Shown here in pieces: positions 9,121 to 21,299 of a stretch of DNA of 64,000 bases. The notes below the pieces were generated by a model. It was not told where the DNA came from, ran no database searches, and worked only from the letters and a program-made list of their open reading frames with translations. The stretch comes from Laburnicola sp. R22_1 (lineage: Eukaryota; Ascomycota; Dothideomycetes; Pleosporales; Didymosphaeriaceae). Within the stretch, counting starts at the first letter, position 1, and every line of letters starts with the position of its first letter. The position numbers and the translations under genes were made by a program. The DNA is taken from contig JACONQ010000013.1 of assembly GCA_014281115.1 (NCBI GenBank), positions 920,501 through 984,500 on the forward strand, given 5' to 3'.

Positions 9121-11495
9121 ATCCTGCTGTGGCTAATTCAATTACGTAAGCACCTCACGTGATTTCCTACGCCACTGTGAAACTTCATCTGGAATGGTTC
9201 GGAAATCCATTGATTGTCGTCAGATATTTGACTGGTAAATGTTTGTATTCTTTCAAGGATAAGGATTTTCACCCAGCGTACTTGCCATATTCGTCACCAA
9301 TTTTGTCTCTTTCGCCTCGCACGGGATTAAATCACCCCGCCAAGGATGCCTTAACTCATACTGCAACCCATCAATAAGTTGCCAGGTTGCCTAGCAACAT
9401 CAGGCTCGGGGGCGATCTTGTAGATGATAGGCATATCGCTCGGTTTCTCTGCGACGGCGCGGCTCTTGGATAGGCCGCCCATTATGGTGTCGGTTTGTTG
9501 TTTCGGGCTGAGTGAGCAGGTGTTGAAGGCAACAACAGAAAGGGCGACGTGCAAACGCCCGGACGCTAGCAACCACGTGATGTCGTCATTGCCCAGGTGC
9601 CCAGGCGCAGTGCGTCGTTCACCTCGTTGTCTTCACGCTGATTGTTTCGCCTAAGCAGGTCACACGAATTCATGTTTGAATGATTCAGACAAACATCTTC
9701 CATTTTCACTCTCACTTTGTTTAATCATAATAATACCTATAGTAGAATTAGTCGCTGACTCTCTCTCTCGAGAGAGAGAGCAGCTGTTTACGTAGGCACC
9801 CTGTGATAATAAGAAATTTAATCGTCGGTAGTACTTGCATGGATAAACTACGCACATGCCCGACATCTCCACGTGCACATTTCCTGTCTGCATGCTAATA
9901 ATTTCGAGTCGCTGACGCTGTGATCAGAGCCACTCTAATGTTATTCAAGCGAGTGCCCTAATGCAATTGAACAATGGGGTAGGGACTCGTGTACTTAGGC
10001 CCACAATAACGATCGGCCCCGCGGTCTGAGAAGAATCCAACCTTGAATTTGAAGCATTCGAAAGTGTCGGATCAGATGAGTGAGGGGTTTACAAACTGCG
10101 GTCTTCCGGCCATACTTCACACCAGAACATTGCTTGCTGTAAGTGTAGCTGTTAAAGTTAATATCAATCTTGTCGGCGTTAGCTATCCTTGCGCGGTCGC
10201 TATGCACTCTGTGCCCTCACTCTGCCTGATGAAATGCTGTCGGGGCTAGTACATGTAAGACGTAATCGAAGCCCTACAGAGACTTTGTTCTTCTCAGATG
10301 CAGAAACTTATATATGGAGGAGACTCTTCCGAGTTACAATGAATACTCGTATACAACAGACACTACAATACTAACAGACTTGTCTAATATGAAATCTACG
10401 CTGCACAATCACCAATCCGTTTTCGGGGTGTTGTTATTCCTTCTATCCTCCTTGTTTTGAACATAATTTTGTCCAGATGCCACTCTAATCTTACTGAACT
10501 TGCAAGGAAGACGCATGTGTTATAGTTACATAGTTAGAGCAAACCTAGATACGATCGTACCTGGTATTTCAAGCATTTATAGATGAACTTTGCGTTCTGG
10601 GGGCTTTTAACGTCAATTCTTCCCTGAGAAACACTCTAATTTGGTTTAAAAGCATTTGCTCTTCTCCTTACTCAAGTTTTTTGCATCTGCCTTGAGGCCA
10701 TTTCTTACCACGTGACTTGGAAGAATCCTCGGGTTTAAACAATTTGCGACACGGTTGGAGAGGATGTTCACGATAACACGTTGCTTTTGGGTTATCAATG
10801 GTATATTGTGCAGCTTGAAGTGTAGAGCGATGATCAGGGCGAAGTTTGCGTGTTTCGGGGGCTTTGTACATGCCTCTAATTAACGGATACATCTGCTTTC
10901 TCTTCCGAGCACTGTTTCGTCCCACGTCTCCATTTTCGCCTCTTTCACACGCCACAACTGCCATATTTTTCAATACGCGTGCCGCGACTCACTGCAACCA
11001 CTGTACGGGAAAATCTCCGCATCAAGGGGACAAGTGGGACGGTCCCAGATGACACTTCCATTGCTTCGAACGGAGCAGGAATTATAAATATCAGCGCGAT
11101 AGGGGGTCCGGACTGCCTAGCCCAGCTTTAATTCTATTATAGAACTACGTGCTCCGTTTCTCAATCTTACACTTGCTTTACGCGTCCCTTCCCTATACCA
11201 TCCGCTCGCCACTTCAGGGATGCAACAACCGGGAAGAGGTTGCTCCGATTAATACTTCGACGCTACAACCACACTAGTATCTAGAGTTGCGCAATTATCC
11301 TAGCAAAGATCTTACGGGCCCTGTTACAGGAATTTTCTTGGCACATCTCAAGGCATGACAGTGCATTATGACAGGGGGTTGTGATACTTGGATGGTGATG
11401 AGTCTACAATCAGTTCTAGAATAGACATTATCTATATATAAGAATATTTATATTTAGAAGTTCTATCAAATGCGAGGTACTCATCAGATGAAGGG
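9121..11495. other. Gene-empty region with a (CT)n/(AG)n palindrome
   Basis: No supported gene in 2.4 kb. Open frames here (for example 10668-10973 minus, 101 codons) have no domain content. The one clear structure is an inverted repeat at about 9753-9784, in which GCTGA plus a CT run meets an AG run plus CAGC around a central CTCGAG. Confidence 0.45.
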
Positions 11496-12005
11496 CTATC
11501 GGGATCGAAAAAGAGAGTCAAATATAAATGTAGCACCCGTAACTCCCTGTGCCAAGGCGACCTGTAGCTTACATATTCTTACAAAAGTACAATGATGTGC
11601 AAGCGTACACCCGTTTAATTGTGTCGTGGTGGTGTGAACGACCAAAGGGTCTACTAGCGGGTGATTAATGTTCGTCAAATGCTTTCTGACACCTTTCAAC
11701 AGCCCTACTTCGTTGTTCGCTCTCGAAAATTCGATGGAGTACTCCATTAGAGGGCCCGCCACTAACCCAAATCTGTTGAATGCGTTTAGACCCTTTGTAG
11801 ACTGCTGTGCTCGATCTTCCGCCTGCATCCCCCGCGTGAACGCGTCAATTCTATTCTCAATAACGAGACCAAGTTCCCCCTCATTGATACACCTGGCGTC
11901 CATCCCACTACTGAGATGTCTCAACAACATCTCTAGCTTGCAATCGCGCAGGTCTATCCCCTCAGGGAGCTGCAGTGTGCCCAATCGCCAGGTTTCGTCT
12001 GACAA
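11496..12005 (-). CDS. Hypothetical protein, low confidence
   Basis: An uninterrupted frame of 169 codons opens at ATG 12003-12005. The product is soluble-looking with balanced charge, no signal peptide and no membrane segment. I recognise no domain. Upstream in the same frame stops occur soon (the frame before the ATG is not open), and no intron joins it to a larger product. It could be a small orphan gene or the remnant of something decayed in this gene-poor stretch. Its composition is more protein-like than that of neighbouring chance frames, which is the only reason it is listed. Confidence 0.25.
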   Translation of the reverse strand: MSDETWRLGTLQLPEGIDLRDCKLEMLLRHLSSGMDARCINEGELGLVIENRIDAFTRGMQAEDRAQQSTKGLNAFNRFGLVAGPLMEYSIEFSRANNEVGLLKGVRKHLTNINHPLVDPLVVHTTTTQLNGCTLAHHCTFVRICKLQVALAQGVTGATFIFDSLFRSR

Positions 12006-13274
12006 CGGTTATTTGAGGATGATGTTGGACATCTATATCCGCTGACTTTCCAGGAGTGGCCCAAAGATAGCATTGTAGTCGATGCAAGACGCCCATCCGC
12101 GGACGAGCTCCGACGTCTTACACGGTTGCCCGGGCGCTGCGCGGCTCACTACGTACCGAATGGCATACATAACATACGCTTGGAGCGGAGTAAAGCCTAT
12201 TGGACAAGTGGGAAGAGCACCTCGCGTGCGCTCATGGAGCCCGTCTGAGCCGCCGATGACTCTGACCGGTCAGTTCGGATTTCGTGGTAGGTCAAAGGTG
12301 CTTGGCTCGTCTGGGACAAGTTGGACTTCTCTGGAATGGCTCGAGTTGCGCTGGCGGGTTTGACGTACCTTTATCAACTCCACCCCGCAGAGATTTTGAG
12401 TGGATGAGCCAGTGGGGTCGATTTGGCAGCTATTCGTCTTAGTTTGCAACGATGAAGAATGTCAGGAGACTGGTGCCGATGGTGTAGCGAGAAGCAGACT
12501 GCATTTGTGAGACTCGCTGTATTCGCAGGATACGTGTGTCACAGCTGTCAGCCTACAATATTCACATGACCTCAGAAAGAGATGAGGGTCATTATCCTCG
12601 ACTTCTACCATCGCTTGTATCATCGGAAAGCGATGCTTGGAGTGGTAGTAGATGATGATAGGCCGAGGGGCTAGAGATCCAGCGGGTATAGTTTTGGTAT
12701 CGAGATCTGGCGAATTTGAGAGTACCCAGTGATCCCAGGAGGGATCATGCACTCATCAGGGTTTGGCGTTGGCAGGCGTATGAGAGGATCATATATCAGG
12801 GGGCTGGGGCTGGACCGTGGGATATATGACTGTGTGCAAGGTAAGGTGGATAGGTGCGATGGGTATATCTGGCGGTCGCCGAACTTGCGCGAGCTGGTCC
12901 ATCGGACTTTGTCTGATTCTTGAATGATCTGGGAGATGAGTAAGTAGTACGATGAAATGGCAGAAGAAAGCGCTCTGTCGACCTGTAACGTATTATCATT
13001 ACTCTGCAGCTCTGTAAACCTTTCGCGCATGCCGCTGCAAGATGCTCATCAATCCTGGATTGCCCCCACATTTCAGTGTAGTTACACACCGTCTAAGGAT
13101 CCTGGGTCATAACAACATCGATACGCCGCGGGTCGACCATTATCATCCTCTTCACCTCAGTCAACTCGTTGACATCCTCCTCAGGCCTCCGCCTATTATG
13201 GGTATATGAGGGTCTTCTGTCGAGACTCCTCGCTATTCGGATACGTGCGTGGTTCACAAAGTTCGGTTCATCGC
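12006..13274. other. No supported gene
   Basis: Several short frames on both strands overlap without domains. The part 13093-13274, in one minus frame, may be the former tail of the four-TM gene upstream (see that entry). Otherwise nothing is seen. Confidence 0.35.
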
Positions 13275-14096
13275 TTAATATCTCTTCATCGAGTCTGTCC
13301 TCGTCTTCCTTCGGAACCTGGCTTGTGTGCCGAACATGGCGATGACTGCAAGCCCGTTGAGAATAAGCGCAATCTGCAGCCACTTGACAGCAGTCTGTCT
13401 CTGGTCAGCACCTCTGTAACGTGTAGCGTTGATTTATGAAGGAAACATACTGCCTCATTGCACGCGCTAGTGACTGCCCATCTGGCAATGTTGGGAATCT
13501 TTCCGCTTTTGTCGTAGAGCGGCCCCACGAAATTGCACGTTGCGATCTCGCGCGAGCACAGCATGTTCGAGAAAGGCACGCCACCCTGTGCGGTCTTTGC
13601 GGTCGTTTTGGTGCATCCGAACTCGTCAGGGCCTTTGTCGGTGTAGTGGGTGATGATAGCGGCGAGTGCTGCGACCATGCCAACGAAAGTCATACCAATA
13701 GCAGATCCGACCCAAAAGCGACGCAGGGGCTGTCATCCTGGTTAGTCTCAGGTCATTCGAGTATCTTGCACAATGGTGACATACCGTATGGTAGTCGAGA
13801 TCCATCTTGTTGGCCTTCAGCTTGAAGAAGGCTACGATCGCATTGACCGCAGCCGCCAGGCACAAGCATCCCGAGACGATTGTCGCATTCGTCGATGGCT
13901 CAGTGAAGTCGATGATAACATCATCCCACGGATACTTGCTCTTCTCGGGAAATGTGCTCCTGCGCTTCATCCATCGGCCCATGAAATAGTCGGTTAGGAT
14001 CCAATAGTGCGCTGTCAGAACAATGGTAAGGAACGACAAGAAGAGAAACAGAACGGTCGGAATTAGGCACAATTGGAGGAGCGTGCGGTGATGCAT
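13275..14096 (-). CDS. Four-transmembrane protein of unknown function
   Basis: Three exons, 14096-13785, 13729-13451 and 13394-13275, encode 236 residues. Introns of 55 and 56 nt have donors GTATGT and branch points CTAAC and CTGAC, and phases fit exactly. Four hydrophobic segments are seen: residues about 8-32, 68-90, 110-133 and 200-222. The loop between segments 3 and 4 has several Cys residues. This layout resembles fungal claudin/SUR7-like or MARVEL-like membrane proteins, but no signature decides it. The last 16 codons are basic and stop at TAA 13275-13277. In the neighbouring frame the acidic stretch EDEDRLDEEILSDEP continues open to 13093, so a one-base change may have shortened the cytosolic tail. 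Confidence 0.75.
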
Positions 14097-15706
14097 TTTC
14101 GATGGAATTATTCCCTAGGCGTGGGACGGTAGGAATGAACGTCGAGTCGAAGAAAAAAAGCGTCAACGGAGTCGTAGCGACGAATTGGTGAGCAGTTGAA
14201 GTGAGTCGTTGCCTGCGCGGAGCTGGCTAAATTAGGCGCAGGACGATGAAATAATATGTGGGCGATTGGGGTGGAAAGTGCCTCCTGCACACGGTGTTCT
14301 GTCTTTCCCCAGGCAATTCTGGTGACGCTGCAGGGGCAAACACGCCGGACAGCGGCAACTGTATACATATGGCTCCCGCGTGGCTGCCTATTACCCGCGT
14401 CGTGTGAGCCGGGCGTAGCTCTTAGCGGAAGGCCGAGCTTCGTTCCCAAAGGACCTGTCCGAAATGGGCATACCCCTGTAGAACGATTGGTTCCAGAGCG
14501 TTGGAGGAACTAAGCTCATGTCATGTGGCCGCCCGTTTGGGGTCCGCACGATGAAGGAAGCGCTGTGCCTCATGCCTCGTCCGCCTAGGCACTCTTTGGC
14601 TGTGCCCGCCAACCATCACTAACCAGCGCTTCTGGTAGTTGTATAACTATATGCGGTTCGCTTTGCGAGCGCGTATAGAACCAAAAACCTACAAAGGATC
14701 ACATGGACCCTGGAACGAGACTCCCTCGGTTGATCGGCTACGATGCAGATCCAATCAGTTGCATCATCAGCGCACGGTTGCGTGATTCGACCGTGAGGAA
14801 GAATTATCATTGCATTGCGCATTGATTTCCAGCTTCGAGGTTTTGCTTCTGTACTCGTCCGTCTCCCATGCCGAAAATGGTTTCATAGAGTCTTCAAACC
14901 GTCGAAACGAACAGGCGAGATCGGCATATTGCGCATCCGATGATATGGTACAGTGCAACCGTCGACGCGACCGGGGCCGAAACGACTCCAAAAATACGGA
15001 TGGCGTCGGAGAGTTGCTCGGTACACTGCCGTGCAGGCAGGAGATCAGCGCTGTTGCGTGCACAGCTGAGGTCGGCGTCGCTTTGCTCAAGCTCGCTGAT
15101 ACGCTACGGGTCGCTCGGGTTTGTTGAGCGGAAATGAGATGAATAGCGGAGATGACCCCTGACAAGACCCGGAGTGCCGCGTTTGTAAGCAGTGTCTAGC
15201 CGGACCAGGTAAGCGGCACGCTTCTATCTTGGCCACGTGCTCACCCCGACCCTGGGCACACTGGAATCGTCTCTTTCTCAATACGAAAGCTATCAGTCTT
15301 GTGGAACTTCATCAGCAGGGCGTCCCGCTAAGCACGATGCTGTAGACAAGAGTATAGTTCTTGGGCTACATAACGCTGACAACGTCGGGGCGACACATCC
15401 TCTCTCAATCGACGCCAGGGCAGATGAAGGTTTACGAGGGTGATGCCTAGGTATCAGCAACGGTAGGGCAACTCCGTCTACGATCCCCGATGTCTTAGTA
15501 AGATAACACCTCCGAGAACATTGAGCAGGTTAGCGATTCTATCCTTTAGGTCGTTGAACTACATATTCAAAGTGCATCGCGGAATTCCCTTGGTTATCCT
15601 CCCTCTAATTGCGCACTGCTTGACACCATATTCTACACCTGTAAGGCTGTATGCAGAAAGAAGTAGGACCCACAACGCAAGCGGCAAAGTCGATATTCAC
15701 TAGGTT
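14097..15706. other. Gene-empty region next to the AT-rich island
   Basis: About 1.6 kb of balanced composition without a convincing gene. The longest frame, 14767-15165 on the minus strand (132 codons, Ser/Thr-rich), shows no domain and no intron context. The region may hold decayed coding sequence. Confidence 0.4.
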
Positions 15707-15750
15707 AGCGCTAGATTTATTTTACTAGTGCCCATTTCGCTTAGGTTTCA

Positions 15751-15787
15751 GGTCAACCTGACTTGGGTTTTACCGAGGTTGACCTAA
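15751..15787 (+). repeat. Left terminal inverted repeat of the outer element
   Basis: GGTCAACCTGACTTG followed by a variable core and GGTTGACCTAA. The first 14 bases (GTCAACCTGACTTG) recur exactly, inverted, at the right border. The block is also itself a hairpin (AGGTCAACCT against AGGTTGACCT). Just inside, at about 15829-15852, is a TTAGC pentamer run of four to five units. Confidence 0.7.
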
Positions 15788-16247
15788 CTAAGCTGAACTT
15801 AGCATAACGCCTAAAAAATTTTTTAGGTTAGCTTAGCTTAGCTTAGCTTAGTTAACTAGCAACACTATTATACCTTTAGCACTATAAAACACGTTTAGAA
15901 CTTCTTTAAAATATATTCTAATAGATCTTAATACTATATATAATCTATACCTACTAGGGCTGTATAAGAGTAATATTAATAAGTCTCTACTAACTACTAA
16001 AGTGCTAACTACTTAAGTAGAGTAGGCTAAGAATATTGTATTAGTATACTAGCAAAATATATTTATAATATATTTATAATATATATTAGAAGCCTACTAT
16101 ATTTACTATAAGTAATAGCTAGAATCTACTATTATGTATAGAGGATATTAAGTACACTTTAACCATTCTAATATACCTAAAAACTATGCTAAATAGCTAC
16201 GTCTACATAATTAAGATACCTAGTAATAAATAAAAAGGGCAAATAAC

Positions 16248-16442
16248 TATTATGGAACTAGGTTGGAGTTACCTTACGCTAACTACTAAGGTTTCCCTGG
16301 CGCTAGTCTCGATTAGGTACTAGCGTGTTCTTAGCGCGCCTTGTGCGCCTTATAAGCTTAGCTAGCACCTTTAGCTAGCACCTATATATAGATTCTATTA
16401 ATATTAACTTTTTTAATTATTAGTTATCTAAGCTCTCTAACA
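16248..16442 (+). repeat. 5' LTR of the Gypsy element
   Basis: 195 bp beginning TATTATGGAAC (originally TG) and ending CTCTCTAACA. It differs from the 3' LTR at roughly thirty positions, all transitions by eye, with no length change. Confidence 0.93.
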
Positions 16443-16699
16443 CAATCTATGTATTAATCTTTAGAGTCCCCTTAGCGTAGAAGACTAGGCAAGCTAGTAA
16501 GCCTACGGAGATTAGTGCGTAAGACCCACCTTACTTATTTAATTAATATATAGATCTAGAATAATAGTATAGCTTAGCGAAAAAGATTCTAGCTATAAGA
16601 ATACTAGTAAGCCTAAGGCTATAGGAGCCTCTATAACTTAGAACTCTAGTTAGTAGTAAGCGTTTATATTAACTGTTATAAATAATAGTACTTAACCTA

Positions 16700-18640
16700 C
16701 GCGTAATTACTTATTTAATAGTAATAATAAAGAAGATAATAGCGACCTTAATAACGCTTTCTGTGTAGCACTAGCAAAGTCTATGCGCGGATCTTTTAAA
16801 TTCCTTAGTAGTAAATCTCTTAGTAGCTGCTATATCTTGCGTACGCTAATAAGCTTACTACTAAACCTAATAAAGATATTCTTTGCTTTGGGCGGCCTGC
16901 CTTGCAGTAGCGGCAAGTTAAAGCTAGCCTCTATAGAGGAAGGTCCTAAGTTAGAAGAAGTGGAGGAATAAAATAACTAGTAACCCCGCTCTTGCGTGCG
17001 GAAGTTATAGAAATAGACTATGGTAGGCGATAAGTATAACTTTACTACTACCTACTGCATCTTATAGGCGCACTATAAGAAGATTATAGATAATATTATG
17101 TGGGTAGTTATAAATAAGGAAGGTAAGGACACTATTAAAGAGGTACTTGTTCTATTTTATAACACCTATAGTAATAGAGTATCTTATAAGAATACTCTTA
17201 TTTGTAAAGTTGCTATAATTAAGGACCTTACTACTAAGGTTCTACTTTATTTATAGAAATAGTTTAATGCTATTATTAAGTATTTATAGCGAGACTTATT
17301 ATTATAATTAGACCTAGTAATAGTGGTAAAATAATTAAGTCTGTCTAAAGCTGCGCTTAATAAGTTATAATAATTGCTTAAGATAGAAAGTTAGGCTATT
17401 TGCAAACTTAGCCATAAGTTATAAAATAAGGATGCCTAGTTAGATAAGACTAGAGCTATAGTTGCGCGCCTTTATAAGGACTGTGACACTACGCGCTAAT
17501 AATATAATAAGGCCACTTAGCGTGCTAACACTACTAAGGCCCTTAACTAGGAGCTCCTTATATAAGTAGGTTAAAAGGACTAGTGTAAAAAGAAGACAAA
17601 GCCTTGCAAGTAGCGGGCTACTAACCTTAACACCTCTAATAATAGAGGTAATAATAGTAGTAATAGTAGTAGTTTTAATAGTAAAGGTAAATGTAACTTT
17701 TAACGTGCTCGCTAGGGCACTTCTACCTTTGTAATTAGTAAGGCTAGTACTACGACGCGTTGCTCTAACTCTTAATACTCTAATATTAAGACGTTTAGTA
17801 GTGAAGATATAGAGAACCTAGAGAAATAGATTATATTAGTAGAAACTAAGTTTAATTACTTCTTTAACTAGTTTACTAATAAATAGACGAAGATTAAATA
17901 TCTCTATAAGCATATAAACAAGACGGCTTATTAAGCTATTAAGAATTAGTTGCTACTAAACTTAGATAATAAGTATAAGACGTGCCAGTAGTTGTATAAT
18001 AACTTAGAGGAGTTGTTTAGTATTATTAATAAATAAGGCAACGCAATGTCTAAGCTGGCGAATGGCATAGTTAAATAAGGTAATAAGGAGACTTTGGGTT
18101 AGTAGTTAAGCCGATTTAATAACGTTACATTCTGCGCTAAATTAGATTTGATGTCTAAGAAGTTCTAAGCTCTAATAAACCTTAATTTGCGATTCTAAGG
18201 CCTCGCTTTCTATGGCGTCTAAGGTAATAAGAATTGGGCTGACTTTATAAATTGTTTTTGAGTGGTTGAGATAAGTATGGCTGCCGCCTTTAGTAGTGGA
18301 GGTGGAGACAATAAGACTACTAGCAAAGATAAAGATAAGAATAGTTAGAAGAACTCTAACAACTGCTCTTATGGTAATAGCAGTGGCGGAGAAGCTAATA
18401 TTAATAAGAAATATAGCAAAGATGAGTACTAGCGAGCTGTCAACAAATTCTGTTTTATTGTTAAGAAGGGATAGTGCGCCCGCTATCTAAAGCTAGGATA
18501 TAACCCTAAGGACGCGAATGCTCCTTATAAGAGTTAGACAAAGTTACCTTTTTGCTATGAGCTCCTTAATACTGTGAACCTTATTAATCTTAAACTTGCG
18601 AACCTAACTAATGTGGGCTTGGGAAAAAAGTAGTTTCTAT
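16700..18640 (+). pseudogene. gag: Gypsy gag region, decayed
   Basis: The region between the 5' LTR and the protease has coding-like segments with many stops. Near 18450-18510 a Cys-containing, Lys-rich stretch (FCFIVKKGQCARYLK read through stops) resembles the degenerate zinc-binding motif of ascomycete chromovirus Gag. Boundaries are approximate. Confidence 0.5.
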
Positions 18641-18869
18641 AGATAGTCGCCTTTAGGAATCCTTACTAGTGTATAAGAAGATTGTCGCCACTCTTAAGAG
18701 GTGCTGCTTTAACGCGCTAGTAAGTTGACTAAGCGTATAGTTATTGCTCGCGTTATTAAGTAAGTTATATAAGAATACTTATAGACTAGAAGAGATGGTT
18801 GCGTTTGCTATGGTTGACGCGATAGACTGTCTACTAGAATTTAAGCCTTTAGATTAATTGCTATATAGC

Positions 18870-20960
18870 TTATAAATAAAGGTAAGATATAATGTTATCC
18901 TACTCTAGAAGGCTCCTATTAAAGCCACGCTACTTTCTAATAGTGGATATACTAGGTAAGTAGTAAGCGCAGCCTTTGCGCGATAGCATAAACTAACAAT
19001 AATTTTTGCTAAGAGCTCTATATTGCTTAAGTTAGTGGATGGAAAGATTGTTAGCTCTATAAGCGATATGGCCAAGGTGAGAATTAATATTAGAGGCCAC
19101 AGCAGCAAGGACTAGTTCTGGGTTATAGACATTATTAGTTTTGATTTTATTATTAGTTAACTATGGCTTAAGACCCATGACCCTACTATAAAGTGGTTAG
19201 AATAATTCATAATGTTTAAGTCTAATTACTACCATTATAACTATTTGTATAGTAACCTATTAGTTAAGGTTACTTATAATTGTTATAGTAAGAGTTACGC
19301 TAAGATAACCTAACCTATAGTAAAGATAAAGAACAACGTAGAGATTGCGCTAATCTTTACTAAAGTAGTAATGGCGTTTACGCGACGTAACCCTAACTCT
19401 ATTGCCTAGATTTATTCTAAGAATTGGGACAAATATAAAGAGCACTCTAAGGAGTTAGATAAATACCTAGTAGCAATGGCCTTCTTTATAAACATTACTG
19501 CCGCCTTGTATAAGGACTTTAAGAAGTTTTATAATAAACTAGGCAAGGCACTACCCTTAGTAGAGGAGTTAAAAAATTAATCCTAAAGGCCTACCACTTA
19601 ATTATTAACCTATGGGATCCCAAGTTAGCTAAGGATATGCCTTCGCCCTATAAGGGCTTGAATTACAAAATACCGCTTAAAAAAGGCGTAGAGCTAATGT
19701 TCTAGCGCGCTTTTAGGTTATCTTAAGAGGAAATAGAAGCTATTAAAGCTTATATATAAGAGGAGCTTTGTAAGGGTTATATTTAAGAAAGTAATTTACT
19801 CTATACTACTCTACTACTAGTAGTAAGGAAGCCTAGAGGAGGTTTACGGATTTATATTAATTACTATAAACTTAATAAGATTATAATTAAGAATTATAAT
19901 GCGCCGCCCAAAATTAAAGAGACTTTAGTACGACTTAATAAGGTGAGGATCTTTTTAAAATTTAACGTTATTGCTGCGTTTAATAAGATTTTTATTAAGA
20001 AGGATAATTAACACAAAATAGTATTTCTAACACGCTTTAGATTATTTAAATATATTGTTATGCCCTTTAGGTTATGTAATACACTAGGTACCTTTTAATA
20101 GTATATTAATTATGTTCTTAGAGAATATTTAGACGACTATTACTTAGCTTACTTAGACGACGTCCTTGTGTATAGCGAAAATAAAGAGGACTATAAGAGG
20201 CATTGCTTTATAGTTCTTAACGCACTTAAAGATACTAGTCTATTCTTAGACGTTTATAAGTGCGAGTTCTTAGTTAAGAAGGTTAAGTATCTAGGAATAA
20301 TCCTATTAATAGAAGGACTAGCAATAGATCTAGAAAAAATTAACACTATATTAGAGTGGATCGATCCCTAGACTGTGAAGAATATATAAGCCTTTATTAG
20401 ATTCGCTAACTTCTATTAGCGATTTATACACTATTTCTTAATACTAGCCTACCTATTAATTAAGCTAATAAAGGGGGTAGTAGGCAAAATTAACCTTACT
20501 AAAACCGCCAAAATAGCTTTTAAAGCCCTTAAGAGAGTCTTTATTAACGCGCTAATACTTACGTAGTTTAACTTAGAGTTACGCTTAATTATTAAGATGG
20601 ACGCGTCTAACTAGGTTGTCGCTAGTATACTATTGCAGTATTAACCCAATAGTATATTATAGCCTATTGCCTTCTTCTTAATAAAGATAAAGCCTGCGGA
20701 GATTAACTATCCTATCTATAATAAGAAGTTAATAGCGATTATTCGCGCCTTTAAAGAATAGAGACCTAAATTAGCTAGTACTACAGACCCTATAGAGATC
20801 TTTTCTAATTATAAAGCCTTAGAGTACTTTATAATAATAAAGCAACTTAACTATAGATAAGCTTATTAGGCTAAGTTTTTAGTAAAATTTAACTTTATTA
20901 TTAAGTACTAGTCTGATAGACAAGGGACCAAGCCTAACGCTATTACCTAACAACTAGGTG
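18870..20960 (+). pseudogene. pol: Gypsy pol: protease, reverse transcriptase and RNase H, decayed
   Basis: A retropepsin-like segment is near 18910-19160. Reverse transcriptase spans about 19660-20400 and includes the catalytic YLDDVLVYS box, with the two Asp codons at 20156-20161, followed by the conserved YKCEFLVKKVKYLG. RNase H follows at about 20590-20960 with MDASN, a [13 protein letters not shown] segment and a FSNYKALEYF segment. Frequent in-frame TAG codons sit at Gln/Trp positions. In a living element this polyprotein copies the genomic RNA into DNA in the cytoplasm. Confidence 0.88.
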
Positions 20961-21299
20961 ACGTACTAGAGGGTGTGGACAATAATTGCATTTAGCACTA
21001 ACAATAAACTATTTTATTAGAGGAAGTTATTAAGGCCTATCTAGATTATAATCGCGGATTGCAGTACGCTATATACTTGGCTTAGATTCTTATAGAATTT
21101 CTAGTAATAAAGGTTGTAAATCTTATTTATATAATATATACGCTTAGCGAGAAGGTCTTTACGTCTAATAGTTAGGATAAAGCCTTTACTTAAGATAGTC
21201 TTAACGCTAGTGTGAATATTATATAGTAAGTACGCAACGCTACCGTAATGGATAAAGTTATATAGAGAATAGTTAAAGCTAAGATAGATAGTACTTATT

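Noticed and set aside
10668..10973. 101-codon minus-strand open frame, Lys/Arg-rich
   Set aside because: No recognisable domain; the AT-to-GC pattern and surroundings suggest a chance frame.
14767..15165. 132-codon Ser/Thr-rich minus frame
   Set aside because: An equally long plus-strand frame overlaps it, and neither has domain content.
15829..15852. TTAGC pentamer run resembling a telomere repeat
   Set aside because: The unit is TTAGC, not TTAGGG, it is only four to five units long, and it lies just inside a transposon terminus.
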